From assembly GCA_022577435.1 (NCBI GenBank), contig JAKOON010000016.1, forward strand, positions 11,142,276 through 11,206,275: a DNA stretch of 64,000 bases. Direction: 5' to 3'. The DNA is from Embiotoca jacksoni. Its lineage: Eukaryota > Chordata > Actinopteri > Embiotocidae. The notes under the pieces are model-generated. The model was not told where the DNA came from. It worked only from the letters and a program-made list of their open reading frames with translations, and searched no databases. Shown here piece after piece: positions 12,201-24,116 of this stretch. Within the stretch, counting starts at the first letter, position 1. Each line of letters opens with the position of its first letter. A program made the position numbers and the translations under genes.

Positions 12201-15200
12201 AAAGTTGTGCAACTCTCCACATTTGGAATTTTAATAATAGAAGTTTAATTTTTCAAAAAGGTCCTCCTTCACAGAATTTACAAACATATCAAATGAACCT
12301 GTCACTAAAAGTGTTTTTGAAATTGTCTACACACTAACAGACAAACATAAGGGTAGAAAATAATACAAAATAAAATATCCCGACCAATAAGGTGAACTGG
12401 CAGCAGCAGGACCTGATATACAGGGAAAGTGTAAAACAGTGAGACTGTACGAGTGATGGTCTGTCCTTACCCTGAGGGAGCCCCTCTGACACAGCTCGAA
12501 CACCCCAAACACGCTGTACTCAAACTTCACCGTGCCGTAAAACTTGGTCAGGTTGTAGTAATCGATGTGCAGCAGCTGCAACGGGAAGACGTGGAGGAGA
12601 GGAGGAAATAACAGGGAGGCTTCGTCATGTGTTTTCATTCATATTATTAACATGAACCGAGATAAAACACGGCGGTGTCTTACAGTGTTCAGCTCAATTC
12701 TCTGGTCCTCGGTGAAGTCTCCATCAGCGTGTTTCAGCTCTTTCAAGATCACAGGCTGGAGAATACAGAGAAAAAAGACACAAAGTGAAAATCATCCTCT
12801 TTTGATACACTAAATAACCAAATTTGACACAAAGGTGTAATAGGATAAAATTGTGACATAAAAGATACTATATGAGTGTTGACAGACATGAATGTAAACT
12901 GTATCTTGACTGGTTTGGAAGTTGGAAATTTGGTACCTTCTTATCGTAGCGGCCTCGATGAGAGAAGTATGTACTGTCCTTCCTCTTATCATCATCAATC
13001 TGTTACACACACACACACACACAAATTTTGAAATAGGTAGACCAAACCCCATATTTAGCTAATAACTAATGTTAACTAGTGTTAACATTAAATTAATGCT
13101 AATTAATAGACTTAATCTGAAACTCTCATTGTATATAGTTTCATGTGGCCTTTTCTTATTTAATCTTTTTACCTCATCTGATTCAACATGGTCTCTGATA
13201 TCATGCTCAGCTTATCTCATTTCATCTTTTCTTGTAAAACTCCTTTATCAGCTGACTGATACAATTTGGGAGTTACAATCAGGATTGATGAGAGTGTTTA
13301 CCTTCAGAGAGACCTCCTTCTCATCCAGAGGATTAATCAAGTGCGGCTCGATGTGCGACCACTTCTTCTGTGTAAGACGCTCTTTCCTGTTCTGCCTAAC
13401 AGTATTCACACACACACACAGTATATATACATACATACATGATGAGTACAGGAGACATATATGGATTCATTCTCTGGATTCAGATGTAATCAACATAACA
13501 GCTTTGTAAGATACAAATTTGGAGGGACAGCGGCTGCTCAATCAGTTTCCTGAGCTTCGGTTAAAACCACAGTTTGTTAAAATTGTACATGCAGCACTTG
13601 TAATACAGCTGTGAAACAGTTTTGCTGTTTACCTGTAGAAGATGAGGGCGATGGCTGTCACAACCACAATGCTGAGACTCAGAACAATCACAATCACATT
13701 CTCCGTATTTAAGCCTGGAAGCACACACGCAATAGAAGAAACACAAAACAATTTAGAGCTTGACCTAAAATAAAGACCATGAAATGATGCTGTATTTCTA
13801 GTCTTAATGATGCTTTCCTGGGTTTAACTCTCAGACTTGAGATAAGGACCCGACATGTGGTTGTTTGAGATTTAGTGTGAATTACCTTCTTGATTGTACG
13901 GCTTATCTCGAGGCAGGCGACCTTCTTTCCAAGGCAGCGCAGGGTACATGTCCTTTATTATGGTTTTATTTTGTGATGTATCGTGTATGAGCAGAATTTC
14001 GTACTGGAGAGAGAGAGAAGCAAAGTACTGAAAACAGCTGTTCCCCTTTATACTGGCTGTGATGTTAACTGTTAAATGGACAGTAGTCTCACCTTTTTCG
14101 TGACGGTTGATGTGTAAATCATAGAGAAGTTAACATCTCTGTCACCATACTCATCCAGCACATAGCGTCCTCCCATACCTGCATGCAGCAAACACACACG
14201 CACCCATAAATATAAACAGACAATAAAACATATCAATCATATACATTTTATAATATATTATAATATAATAATATTGAAATAAAAACAATCTAAGTATTAA
14301 AATTGGAGGAGCTACAAATGAGTCCAACAAGTTATAAAAAAAAAATTATGATTTCCTCAAACCAGTCACTTAAATTTGACCCTTATTTGACATAAGTAAC
14401 AACAAATAAGAGTGCAATTAATATTTACTCTAATTATCAATTATTTTCTGGTTGTTTTATTAAATAAAGTTATAATTAATTGTAGAAATGAGAAAATGCC
14501 CATCACAGTTAGCCTTCCAAAAGTCCAAGGCTTCTTATGCCTAACAAGCAGTCGAAAAGCCAAAGATATTATAAGACAAGGAAATGCAGCAAACTGTCTC
14601 ATTTGAGAAAAATCTGTTATTAAAAAACTTGCCAAATCAACAGATTAATAGACTATTCTCTAAAATGCAGCAGTAGATCAAATATAACGCACATCATTAT
14701 TTTATACTATTGTAAATGGGAGCAGGGAGCACTCTGGAAGCCTCTGTGGTGCCTTCAAGAACACTTAACACAAAGGATTTGAGAGTTATCTCTGAAACCA
14801 GAAAAGTTGTGAGAAAAACAAACCCTGAAAACAAACAATAAGTGATCCTGGTTGAAAATTAAACCAGGATCACTCATTGCTTGTTTTCAGACCGGCACCC
14901 TTTCATGCTCACGAGGGCAACAGAAGCAGAGTTTCCGAGTTTGGAGCTTCCTTGTTCACAGCTATAGAAGAAGTTTAAAATCAGATCATGTCTGTATTAT
15001 GAGACAACTATAAAACAAACAATAAAACAAAGGTACAGTAAATGTTCAGTGTGATGTGACTCTCTGAGTGGATTTTTATATACCACTCAACAGAGCAGGA
15101 GTCAATATTTACTTGGGGAATGGAAAAGCAATGAAACATCATATATTATGATTTCCAAATGATTTATAGTTCTCTCGATGCATTTGAGATTTATATTTGT

Positions 15201-18200
15201 TGTAATATAGAATATGAAACCTCCTAAAAGCTAACAGTCTCTACCAACAACTCTGAATGACTATAAATATTAATGTTTTAATGACCTGTGGCCCCTGACG
15301 TGTTTCTCTGCTGCCATTAAGTACTTATCTAAAATGCTGATCTTACCCGCTGGAGAGTAAAAGAGCTCTCCTTGCTTTATTTTGTTTGCGTGCTCTGTCA
15401 TTACAGCCTCACCTATAAAAGCTGTGTCCTCTTCACCTCTATACCCCATGATCCCTGAGTTTGGTTAGTGTTTACTGACATCCTCCTGCATTCCTCTTCC
15501 CACTGTGTTGCTAACCAAAGAGTTACCACCGATCATACGCACCATCAAAGGAGACATTTCCGAACGGGTTGTCCCTCAGCGGCACATCATCGGATCCCTT
15601 GTTATGTCTCTTGCTGAGCATCCTCTCTCTGAGCACTTTGCCAAACAGCAGAGTCCCGTCATGATATCCAGCTACATAGTCATTTATCTAACCATTAGAT
15701 TGAACAAAAGAGAAAAAGACTTTAACACTCGTGTAGTTTTCCTACACAGCCGTGTTTGGATGTTTGAGGCGCAGCTCACCGGGTCTTTGTGTGTAGAGTT
15801 AAATCCATTGGTGTAGTTCCTCTGTGGCAGAGTGATCACCAGGACGTCCTCCATACCCACACTGGATGTTGTGTTGATATAATAGTCAGGACTAGACGAA
15901 GGGAAAGGAGATCACTTTAAATGTCACACATCTCTAGTGGTTGTTATATTTTCTGCTGTTTTGACTGACACTGAGTGGAAGCTTCATGGTGAAAGTGTGT
16001 GAACAAAATTATAAAATCCTGGCCATACTTACTTGTAAACATCAAGGAGAATAAACATGATGTCCTGGTGAATGCGGCTCGCCTTCTGCTTTATTGAAAT
16101 AACGTCATCAATGCTCCCACATAAAATGAAAACTGAAAGAAATAAATTATACAGTAAAGGAAGGGACGATGTTTGAGCTGTTCTGTATATTTATAACAAC
16201 TTTTTTCGGCCAGTGGATGCAGTATGTCAGTGTCACAATGCACGTGTGGTACAGATGGACTTTCAGTCAACACCAATGACAATATCATTACAAGAGCTCT
16301 TATCTCACAACAAAAAAGTGATGCACAAAAAATTTGGAAGGCGCTAAGAGACAAATGTACGGCCATGCCAGTGGGTTAATGGGCATTGAACTCAAAGTAT
16401 AGTGGAATATTATTAATACGTGGTCATTTACTAATGACCAAAAATCACTGGATCACCAAAGTTATTACAATTCATCCTGAGGGGTTCCTAAATGTCTGCA
16501 CCAATTTTTTTTTTTTGCCAATCCATTATAGTTCTTGTGAAATTTAATTCAAATGTAAGATCAGGAGAACTCTGAAGCAATTTGACAATATAACCTTGGA
16601 ACCATGAATGACAGTACAACATTTTGTTTTCCGATCCATCCAGTGGGTGTTGAGTTATTTCTTGTTATAAACTTTGACCTGCTGGTAGTTCAACAGGTTA
16701 AGGATTCATCCAATGGAGACTCTAAATGTCTGAACAAAATTCCATGGCAATCTGTCAAATAGTTATTGAGCTATTTCACTCTGGACCAAAGTGACCGACC
16801 TCCAAATTGACAACTTTATCTCTAGAGACATAACTAAAAACACTTGTGTTTCTGATTTATTGATAAATTGTAAGGCCAGTGTCCAAAAAAAAGCAAGAAA
16901 AATACCCACTGTTGCTGTGTCTTTTTTTATCAGTGAGGGCCCTGATCAGCTCGTCTTCTCCACGCAGCATCTCTCTTTTTGTGTTTGTGGCGAAGTTGGC
17001 AGAGGGTGCTTCCATTCCGTTGATGTACCTGTGGCAAACGCAAGGAGATCAAACAGCAAGGTGTCAAATGCTGGAGCGCACAGTGAAGCTACAGAGATTA
17101 CTCAGGTTCATTTGTGCTTGCGCTTGGCTCACCAGGAGCAGTCCTCAGTTATATTGGTGGACTTCTTGTAGACATAGACCTGCTGCCAAGGATCCTTAAA
17201 TAGCAGAGTTTCATTCAAAAAGTTGGAGAAGAACAGAGAGACCTTCCGCGCTGGGGGCAGGATTCGGGTCAGTTTGCGCTTGTAGTCGCACGAGATGCCG
17301 AAGCTCCCAGCGGAGATGATGGGGATGCTCAGGCTCAGGCCAATTTCTTCACTGAGGCAGATGACAGGATGAAAATTCACAACCTGGCAAATTGTTAAGT
17401 TATATTTGATTGAATAAAAAGGTGGAGTCATACTTACTCCACTAGCTGGAAGGTGGCGTAAGTGCAGGAAGGCCCCAGCATGACGCATCCAATTTCACCA
17501 TTATTCTGCAGAAAGTTACAGTAAAAGCAGTTGCATTGTCAACACACAGGCGTTAATAAGTGCATCATCCGGTGTGTGAAATAATAACACGACCACAGTC
17601 CCTCACAATAATAATATTTCAGTTGACGATTAATTGCGATTAAGAATTTAATTGCCTTTTTCTGTTAATTTTGCTGCAAATCCAACAAATCACCTCCAAG
17701 TTATTGAGCTCTCCTTTTTCATCTGGCTTTAAACCAAAATGTTCCCACAGCAGCAATGTGCTGTTTGACTTTGCAACTAAATCATTGATGATCATGTTGA
17801 TAGATGCTCATTAAAATACAGTCAGTTAAAAGAAGAAATAAACAAGTGTTGGCACTAATTCTCCACCACCTGCAGTGGTGATACTGGTGATCACAGCAAA
17901 ACTGACTTTTATCATTGATGTTTTAGATAACTGTAATTTTTTTCCACACTTGAAAGAGTTTGGATATTTAAGTGTACCATGACAGGCATCTTGACATGGA
18001 GCAATAGATATGTCACTGTACCAGCTAAAAGGTTATCTTGGGATAATAAAACTCATACCAGAAAAAGGGAACTTATAAATGTTGTACAACCATCCACACA
18101 ATCACAGAAATCCCTCAGATCTTATAACTATTCAGCTCAAAAAAGGTTTTACATCAAGACTTAATGGCTTTCAGAGAAATATAGCAGGTTCTCTTGGAGA

Positions 18201-20267
18201 CATCTCTAAACCTGTCAGTGACTCTTCACTTCAAGTATTTTCTCCTCATCAGCCTTAATTAATGTCACCTTCATGTGCGCACTAAAAGAAACACTGTGAT
18301 CTTCCTCCTCTTATGTATTTGACCGTACTCACATGCAGCTTCTTGAGTATGGCCACCCCCTCACAGGTGCTGCTCCCACAGCCCTGCCTGTTGTACACGG
18401 TGGTGTTGAAGCCGTTGTAGTTGGCCGTCAAAGTGAAATTTAAATCTGGACCATGGAAAAAAGATAAGAGTATGGTTATCAGGATTAGATAAGACTGACC
18501 CTATCACTAGCTAATGAACAATGTGTCTTTAATTTCTCCCTCAATGTCAATGATTTAATTTCCATCAGCAGCAAGAAAATTATTGAACATTACAACAAGC
18601 TTCATTTGATAGTAAGGCAACTCTGACAAAATGATGTCGATGGATCAAAAGTGAGTGTTTATGCTGCTTTAACTGAAAAGTAATTTAAACTTTTCCTTAC
18701 AAAATAATTCTCTGCTAAGACATGAAATAACATGCATTTTTGATTGTTAAGGGACACTTTTATTTCCAAAAATGGATATAAAGAAAATTAGTAAACCATA
18801 AAGGTGTCCCAACATATCTAAAGGAGTATTAAGGTGATTATTGTATGGCAGAATGACTGAATGAACCGTTGGTTTATGTTGTATTTAGCTTCTTTGAGTA
18901 CACACCTCTGAATACAACAAAACCTTCATTATACTTCAGCAAGATAGATTCCCACAATATAATCCAAACTTAGTAAATTAATTTTGAATTTAAAAAAAAA
19001 AGCTTTTATGCTGCCTCAGCGGGATATAGATGAGTTTCATCTCTGCAAATATGCAAATAAGATTAGATGTCTTATTTCTATGTGTATCAAAGACAATTTT
19101 TTTTTTCTACCAGCAACCACTACGTGGTTTTGTCCATGGCTCGCAGTCTGGACTGTACCTAATTCAAATAGAGTTATTTCCAGCATTAGAATATGATATT
19201 TATCCAAGTGTGTTAATTCACTCATGACTTGGAAAAACAGTCTTGTGTCAGGTTCTAGTAGTGGCTGCTTGTGTTAAGACTACATACGCCAATTGACATG
19301 CTAGAGGGTTTCTTTTGTTTTGTTAAGTACATCAAGAGTTTTGTAGAAAAATGTATCGATGTTATTGAAAAAAGTATAGCTTTGGATTTGACCATAATCA
19401 GGTCCAATATCAGCGCTAGCAGTGGTTTATTTGAAAGGATATTCAACCTATTGCTTCGGCTCAGTATCTTGTTCACAATATTCTAGAAACACCTAAAACA
19501 CTCCTGACAGCTGCATGTCTTTAATTGGAAACTTAAAATTAAAAGCCTGGCAAAAAAAAAAGCATGGTATGAATGAGTTCATTGCAGTTAGAAATGGTAT
19601 TTCATCCCTGTGTTGAAAAAGCATCATCCAGCACAAAGAGAAAAGGAAGCTCTGAATAAGTCTTGAATCCAGAAGAAATCAGATCCTCTACAAATAGGTT
19701 AACAGATTTGGTGCCAATTCTGATTTTAAAATGATATTTTAAAAATACATTTTAATATTTCATTTACACAGCAGCTCAACACGATTCACAATAACTAGCT
19801 ATTGCAATCATTACCAGCGGTCTTGACTTTTTAGTTCTCTGTCTAACGGTGTCTAGCAGACGGTACTTGATTTCCAGCTTGTCTTATAAAATTTATATTT
19901 GGCTCTTGGATTGAATCAAAAGTTCTTCATTCATTTGTTCTGAATTTTGTCATTTTGCTGGTTTACACTAGCCATTTTCACTGGCTAGTGTAAACCAGTT
20001 TATTTGTGTCACATTGCTATTATCTGTAGGGTCCATACAGAACTTTTAATCCATACCATGGTACTCGTTCTCCCTCTTGTCCTTTTCAATAGCTTCTTTC
20101 ACGGCCGCCTGCACAAACGGTCGACTCCATTTATAATTGTTGTCCTCCAGCAGTACAACGTTCATGGTGTATTTATGGTTTGATGACAAACACTCATCCA
20201 GCATCTTGTTGGCGACCACCGCCATTATCAGCACTCCCAGGTACGGTAAACTGTGCGATCTGTACAT
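6263..20267 (-). CDS. gucy2c: guanylate cyclase C (guanylin/uroguanylin receptor)
   Basis: This receptor makes cGMP at the apical face of intestinal epithelium when guanylin peptides bind. Its 27 exons join in frame to 1083 aa (human 1073, 27 exons): 20057-20267, 18333-18445, 17438-17505, 17133-17351, 16910-17028, 16033-16132, 15780-15891, 15543-15687, 14093-14178, 13886-14003, 13633-13714, 13302-13395, 12937-12999, 12684-12755, 12471-12575, 11639-11725, 11256-11388, 10978-11115, 10580-10668, 10352-10443, 9936-10094, 8165-8357, 7774-7948, 7086-7184, 6867-6961, 6651-6727 and 6263-6470. In order these encode a signal peptide, the ligand-binding ectodomain (SAGSFGISCDY, TEDCSW), one membrane helix (13633-13714), a kinase-homology domain (VILKELKH; HGRLKSTNC in place of a catalytic HRD loop; DFG kept), a dimerising linker, and the cyclase domain with YFSDIVGFTT, ETIGDAYMVASGLP and CLFGDTVNTASRMESTGL. 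The tail is short and ends in PSTYL. The ATG at 20267 is the only one that precedes a signal peptide. Natriuretic-peptide receptors were excluded by the ectodomain and kinase-homology match to GUCY2C. Confidence 0.96.
8530..9206 (+). mobile_element. decayed LINE 3' end in gucy2c intron 21
   Basis: A broken + strand reading resembles the C-terminal end of a fish LINE reverse transcriptase: pieces like FCIDFKVLLLVYEEL, then CWNS near 8762 and a final FFKT. An AT-rich 3' tail ends in GGTGCTATATAAATAAAG near 9174-9192, a tail common to L2/CR1-like fish LINEs. It has frame breaks and no intact domain, so it is a dead 5'-truncated copy. The clade is judged from memory of such tails and is not certain. 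Confidence 0.5.
11121..11197. repeat. (GGAGA)n pentanucleotide array
   Basis: About 15 near-perfect copies of a GGAGA unit lie in gucy2c intron 17. On the gucy2c strand the array is a pure pyrimidine (TCTCC)n run that ends only a few bases before the acceptor of exon 18, so it acts as that acceptor's pyrimidine tract. Confidence 0.92.
14825..14890 (-). ncRNA. candidate intronic hairpin RNA (29-bp stem)
   Basis: Arms 14825-14853 and 14862-14890 are inverted copies with an 8-base loop. Two of 29 positions differ. On the - strand (the sense of gucy2c) both differences become G-U wobbles, so the stem is fully paired; on the + strand they are A-C mismatches. The hairpin lies in gucy2c intron 8. 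It has the size and pairing of a microRNA precursor, but a tiny palindromic transposon relic is equally possible. No seed could be matched to a known microRNA. Confidence 0.35.
16385..16835. repeat. dispersed teleost repeat in gucy2c intron 5
   Basis: The stretch contains two partial copies of the phrase 'mention of an observed change, then the TCTAAATGTCTG / CCATGGCAATC.GTCAAATAGTT..TTGAG.TATTTCA / GGACCAAAGTG.CCGACC' motif family, which I know as a common interspersed sequence in perch-like fish genomes. No coding capacity is visible. The class of the element is not clear to me. Confidence 0.45.
19958..19998. repeat. perfect 17-bp inverted repeat, 7-base loop
   Basis: CTGGTTTACACTAGCCA at 19958-19974 is followed after 7 bases by its exact reverse complement at 19982-19998. 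It lies in gucy2c intron 1, about 60 bases inside the donor of exon 1, so the nascent RNA can form a strong stem-loop near that splice site. Confidence 0.85.
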
Positions 20268-23200
20268 CTTGATCCTTGACACTTTCCTTTTCCTCTCAGA
20301 GTTCTGCGTCTTCTCCGCAGTTTCTACATGTCAACGGATCAACAGATAAACGGCTGAAAGCAGGTTTTTACATTTGTCCACCGGTGCAGATCCTCTCCAA
20401 AGATGACAGAAATCCAAAAAGAGAAGTGAGCAGGGCTCTTCAGAGACTAAGCGGAAGTCACACTGTGTCTTGAGTCACTGTCCAGCATCCAGGTAAGAGA
20501 ACAAAACAAACCTCAGTGTAAAATCTGGCCCACTAAAACTTTTTGTAAAGAAAATTAGGGTTGAAGACAAAAAAATAGAAATCTTCACACCACTTCTTCC
20601 TCTACTTAAAACTTGAGATCCTCCACCTTGGTACAGGCTGGTCTACCTGTCTTCTATGTGTTAATGAACAACTGTCCAGTGACAGACAAAGGGAGGGCGG
20701 GGCAGGAAAAAACTCCCATACTCCATCTGGACTTATACCTCAATAAGAAACCTACAGCGCTCATAATTCATGCTCTTTGTAAATACAAAGTTTAGACCTG
20801 CCTCCGCATCACAGTCTGAATAACTTCTAAGTTTATTCCTATATCGCCTCCATTTCAGCACTATAGAAGTGTGAGAATAAAACAGTATTTTTGCAGGCTA
20901 TTTATGTAACAATAGCACATTAAATCTCCTCATGACTTGTAGATTGAAAACAAAACATTCCCATCCACAGTGGAACCAGTGCAACTCATATTTAGCCTTT
21001 TTCTAACACATTGTGGTGTGATTGTTCTTTCTGTGCTGAGGCGGGGGAAGGTTTGCATGAGGAGAGGTGCAAAGGTCGCTGGGGGCCATAAAAAAGAAGG
21101 CTTGTGTGGAGCTGATAAATATTGCCAGCTATAAAAGCAGGGTGGATTAAACCTATAAAAATCTTGGCTAAACTGCTCGTAAACCAGCGTCCGCTCTTTT
21201 TTACATACCCAGCTTTAATCCCCACAATCCAACACTAAACTCCCATCAATGGTTGGGGTGTCAGGGGCCACTGAAGTTGCTGTTCAAGGCATCAAAATAC
21301 TGCATTTCTGACATCTTGAAAATTTGACGTGCCTTTAAAAATTCCTTTGAGTTAAAACAGTGTGTATTCAAAAAACAAAGCTTAAACACCCCCGTAGTGT
21401 TTACAACCACATTAGGAATGTCATTACAACCTGATTAAGTCACTACTCCCATTATTATCACAATTGTCACATAAACACCTGTTTTATCACGGCTGCATTA
21501 AGGTCATGATCAGTGATCCTATTCTGATTATGGCTTTCCAGATTTTCCTTTCTATAAACAATCAGCAAATAATTGATCCCTCTAACGAGTCCTGTCTGTG
21601 CATCAGAACCAGGTATGTTTTACCTTTCTGAAAAAAAAACTATAATAGGGTACATTATGTGTTAAGTTCCTTACATGGACAACGGTCAACCACAAAAGTC
21701 AAACCACTGATAAAAACCAATGTTAAAGTGCATAACATTGTCTTGTGAAAAATGGCACCTGTCAATGGGAGGGATATTTTAGGCAGAAAGGGAAAAGTCA
21801 ACTCCTGACGTTGATGTGAAGCAGGAATGATGAGCTGAGTAAGGACTGAGGGACTTTGACAGGAATTGTTGTAATGGCTAGATGACAGGGTCTGGGTCTC
21901 TAAAACAGCAGGTCTTGTGGGGTGTTCCTGGTGCAGAGGTTAGTAAATACCAAAAGTCATCCAAGAAAGGACAACCGGTGCACCAGTGACAGGGTCATAT
22001 TTGCTCATGGCTCACTGAAGCGCGAGGCGCAACGGCTGGCTCAGAAGAACAAACTGCTGAATACCTGCTGGCCCTGATAGAAATCTGTCAGAATCATAGA
22101 CTTGCTTTCTATAATGTCACATATTTATCAGAAAAATGTGTCATCTCTATAAAAGCTTTGATCACTCAGCTGTTTTCTTTCCTTCAATAAAGTCACAATT
22201 GCCGCCAAAGCCCACTATGTTATTATGTAGAGCATTTCCATCTCACAAAACAAACAAGCAAACATACACGGGGTCATGCTCGTCGTTTCCAAATGTACAT
22301 CACACGGCTTCCCATCCGGCCGCCACCTCACAGGGTCATAAACATCCTTAAACAAACACAGACGTGACGTTGTAATAGCACGGTTGGTTCGGGGCACACT
22401 GACATTTAGTCCCATTACATGTACGTGTGAAGAGACTTTGGAGCTGTCTCTCCCTGGCACTTTATCAGGCAGAGGAAATGGTAAAGGGTTAAAGGGAACA
22501 AGATCCTGGATGTTTAATAGCAAGCGAACACTGTTAACAGTGGCTGTTATTGTTAGTCTGAGAAAAAGGCTCCAAAGCACTTTCCCTTTAGCATGAAGGT
22601 AGATAAGAAGGCTGTTTTAATGGAGGCCTCAACTCCACTCACAGATTACCCAGACGGGTGGCTGAGTATGTAGGCCACACACACATGCACTAGTTTCCAC
22701 AGATACTAAGGGCCTTATTTTTGGTCTAGGTACAAATCAAGGCGCATATGCCCTGAGTTATTTCTCAGCGCCAAAGATAGTCCAGCAGTCTACAATGCCG
22801 AGCTGGAAACGACCTCATGAAGACACCGGTTCGAGCCCCGCTCAGGTATTACACAAGGTTCATGATTTACCTGCCGAGGCATCACACAAGGTTCATGGTA
22901 ATAAACCAAAAGAGACTTTTATTTTCATTGTGCACTGGTTAGAGCAGTTGCCTCAGTGAGAAGTAACTTGAGGCATGCATGTCAGTTCAGAAAAAGGTCA
23001 TACTCCAAAAAGTGATAAAAAAAAAAAGTAATCCAAAATATCCAAAGAAAAGTCCAAAATACGATACAAAAAAGTCATACATGTATACATGCATGTCGTC
23101 CAAAAACTGACCCAAAGTTCATTTTTGTATAGAGTATATATTATAGAGCATAGAGTATAGAGTATAGAGTATATAGTATAGCCGGGGCGATGCAGCTAAG

Positions 23201-23400
23201 TTTGATGTTTCGCCGAGACACAGGAAGTTGATGTTTAAGGTCAAACGATGCTCCAAACCTCACGAAACTTTGCACATGCGTCAGGCACTAACCTTGTTGA
23301 AGATGTGAAGAAAAAAGGCTTTTTAAAAATAAAAGAAGAATAAATAACAAGATCAAGAAAAAAAAGTAAACTGCAAGCGGGAATATGATGACCTTCGCAT

Positions 23401-23453
23401 GCTGCATGTCGGGGATCCGGCGGCCCCGACCCGCCGGATCCCCAACGTGCAGC
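23401..23453. repeat. GC-rich near-perfect palindrome
   Basis: Arms 23401-23423 and 23431-23453 match as inverted copies at 21 of 23 positions, with a 7-base loop (CCCCGAC). The central 13 bp (GGGGATCCGGCGG) are perfect. Weaker pairing continues for a few bases outside. The surrounding DNA is strongly AT-rich, so the composition stands out. Confidence 0.85.
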
Positions 23454-24116
23454 GCGCGAGGGCCCGCATATCACTGGTTTCAGTTTTAATTACTCCTTGT
23501 TTCTATACGTTTTTAAAGAAAGTAAATTAATGAAACTAAATTATTAAATCAAATAAACAAATCAATAAAACTATTTGTAGCTGGGTTTTTTTTAAAGATT
23601 TAAATCTTTAATATGTGTTTGGAGTAAAATGACAAATTAGGGAAGTCAGAAAGTATTAAGAGACGGACTAACACATGTTGGTCTTTTCATGGGATTTGTT
23701 GACAGTAACAAAAAGACAAATGCTTCTCCTATCCTTAAAACAAAGGTTAAAGCTATAAGACCTTGTCTACTCAGGTTGGAGAAAACATGGCGATTTGGGT
23801 CAACGTCAGATAAAGAGGTATATTAAAAATTTCAGAAGCTAAAGATTAGTCTGTTTATGATTAGTCAATAATTGCCCTCTGCTTCCTTCCTCATACAATT
23901 TGACCGTGTTGATTGGAAGCTTACAAATAAATCAGGGGAATTAATTACTGACTGAATCTGGTGATATTCAACATTTTGAAAGTCAGACGAAAAGTCAAAA
24001 CATGAACTAACCTACAACTGTCAACATACGTGACGCACCAAACTAAAATGGGTGACACTGCTTGGTGTTCTGACATTATCACTTATTTTGAAATTCCGGT
24101 CCATGCAGTGGATTTA

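Noticed and set aside
15543..15671. Shorter version of gucy2c exon 8 starting at the nearer AG
   Set aside because: It breaks the reading frame with exon 7. The acceptor giving high end 15687 keeps frame and adds the conserved NDYVAGYHDG segment.
6263..20267. Natriuretic-peptide receptor or retinal guanylate cyclase
   Set aside because: The ectodomain, kinase-homology domain, exon count and short tail follow GUCY2C throughout.
22800..22960. tRNA-like B box (GGTTCGAGCCCCG) and A box (GGTTAGAGCAG)
   Set aside because: They occur in the wrong order and about 100 bases apart; no foldable tRNA or SINE body was found.
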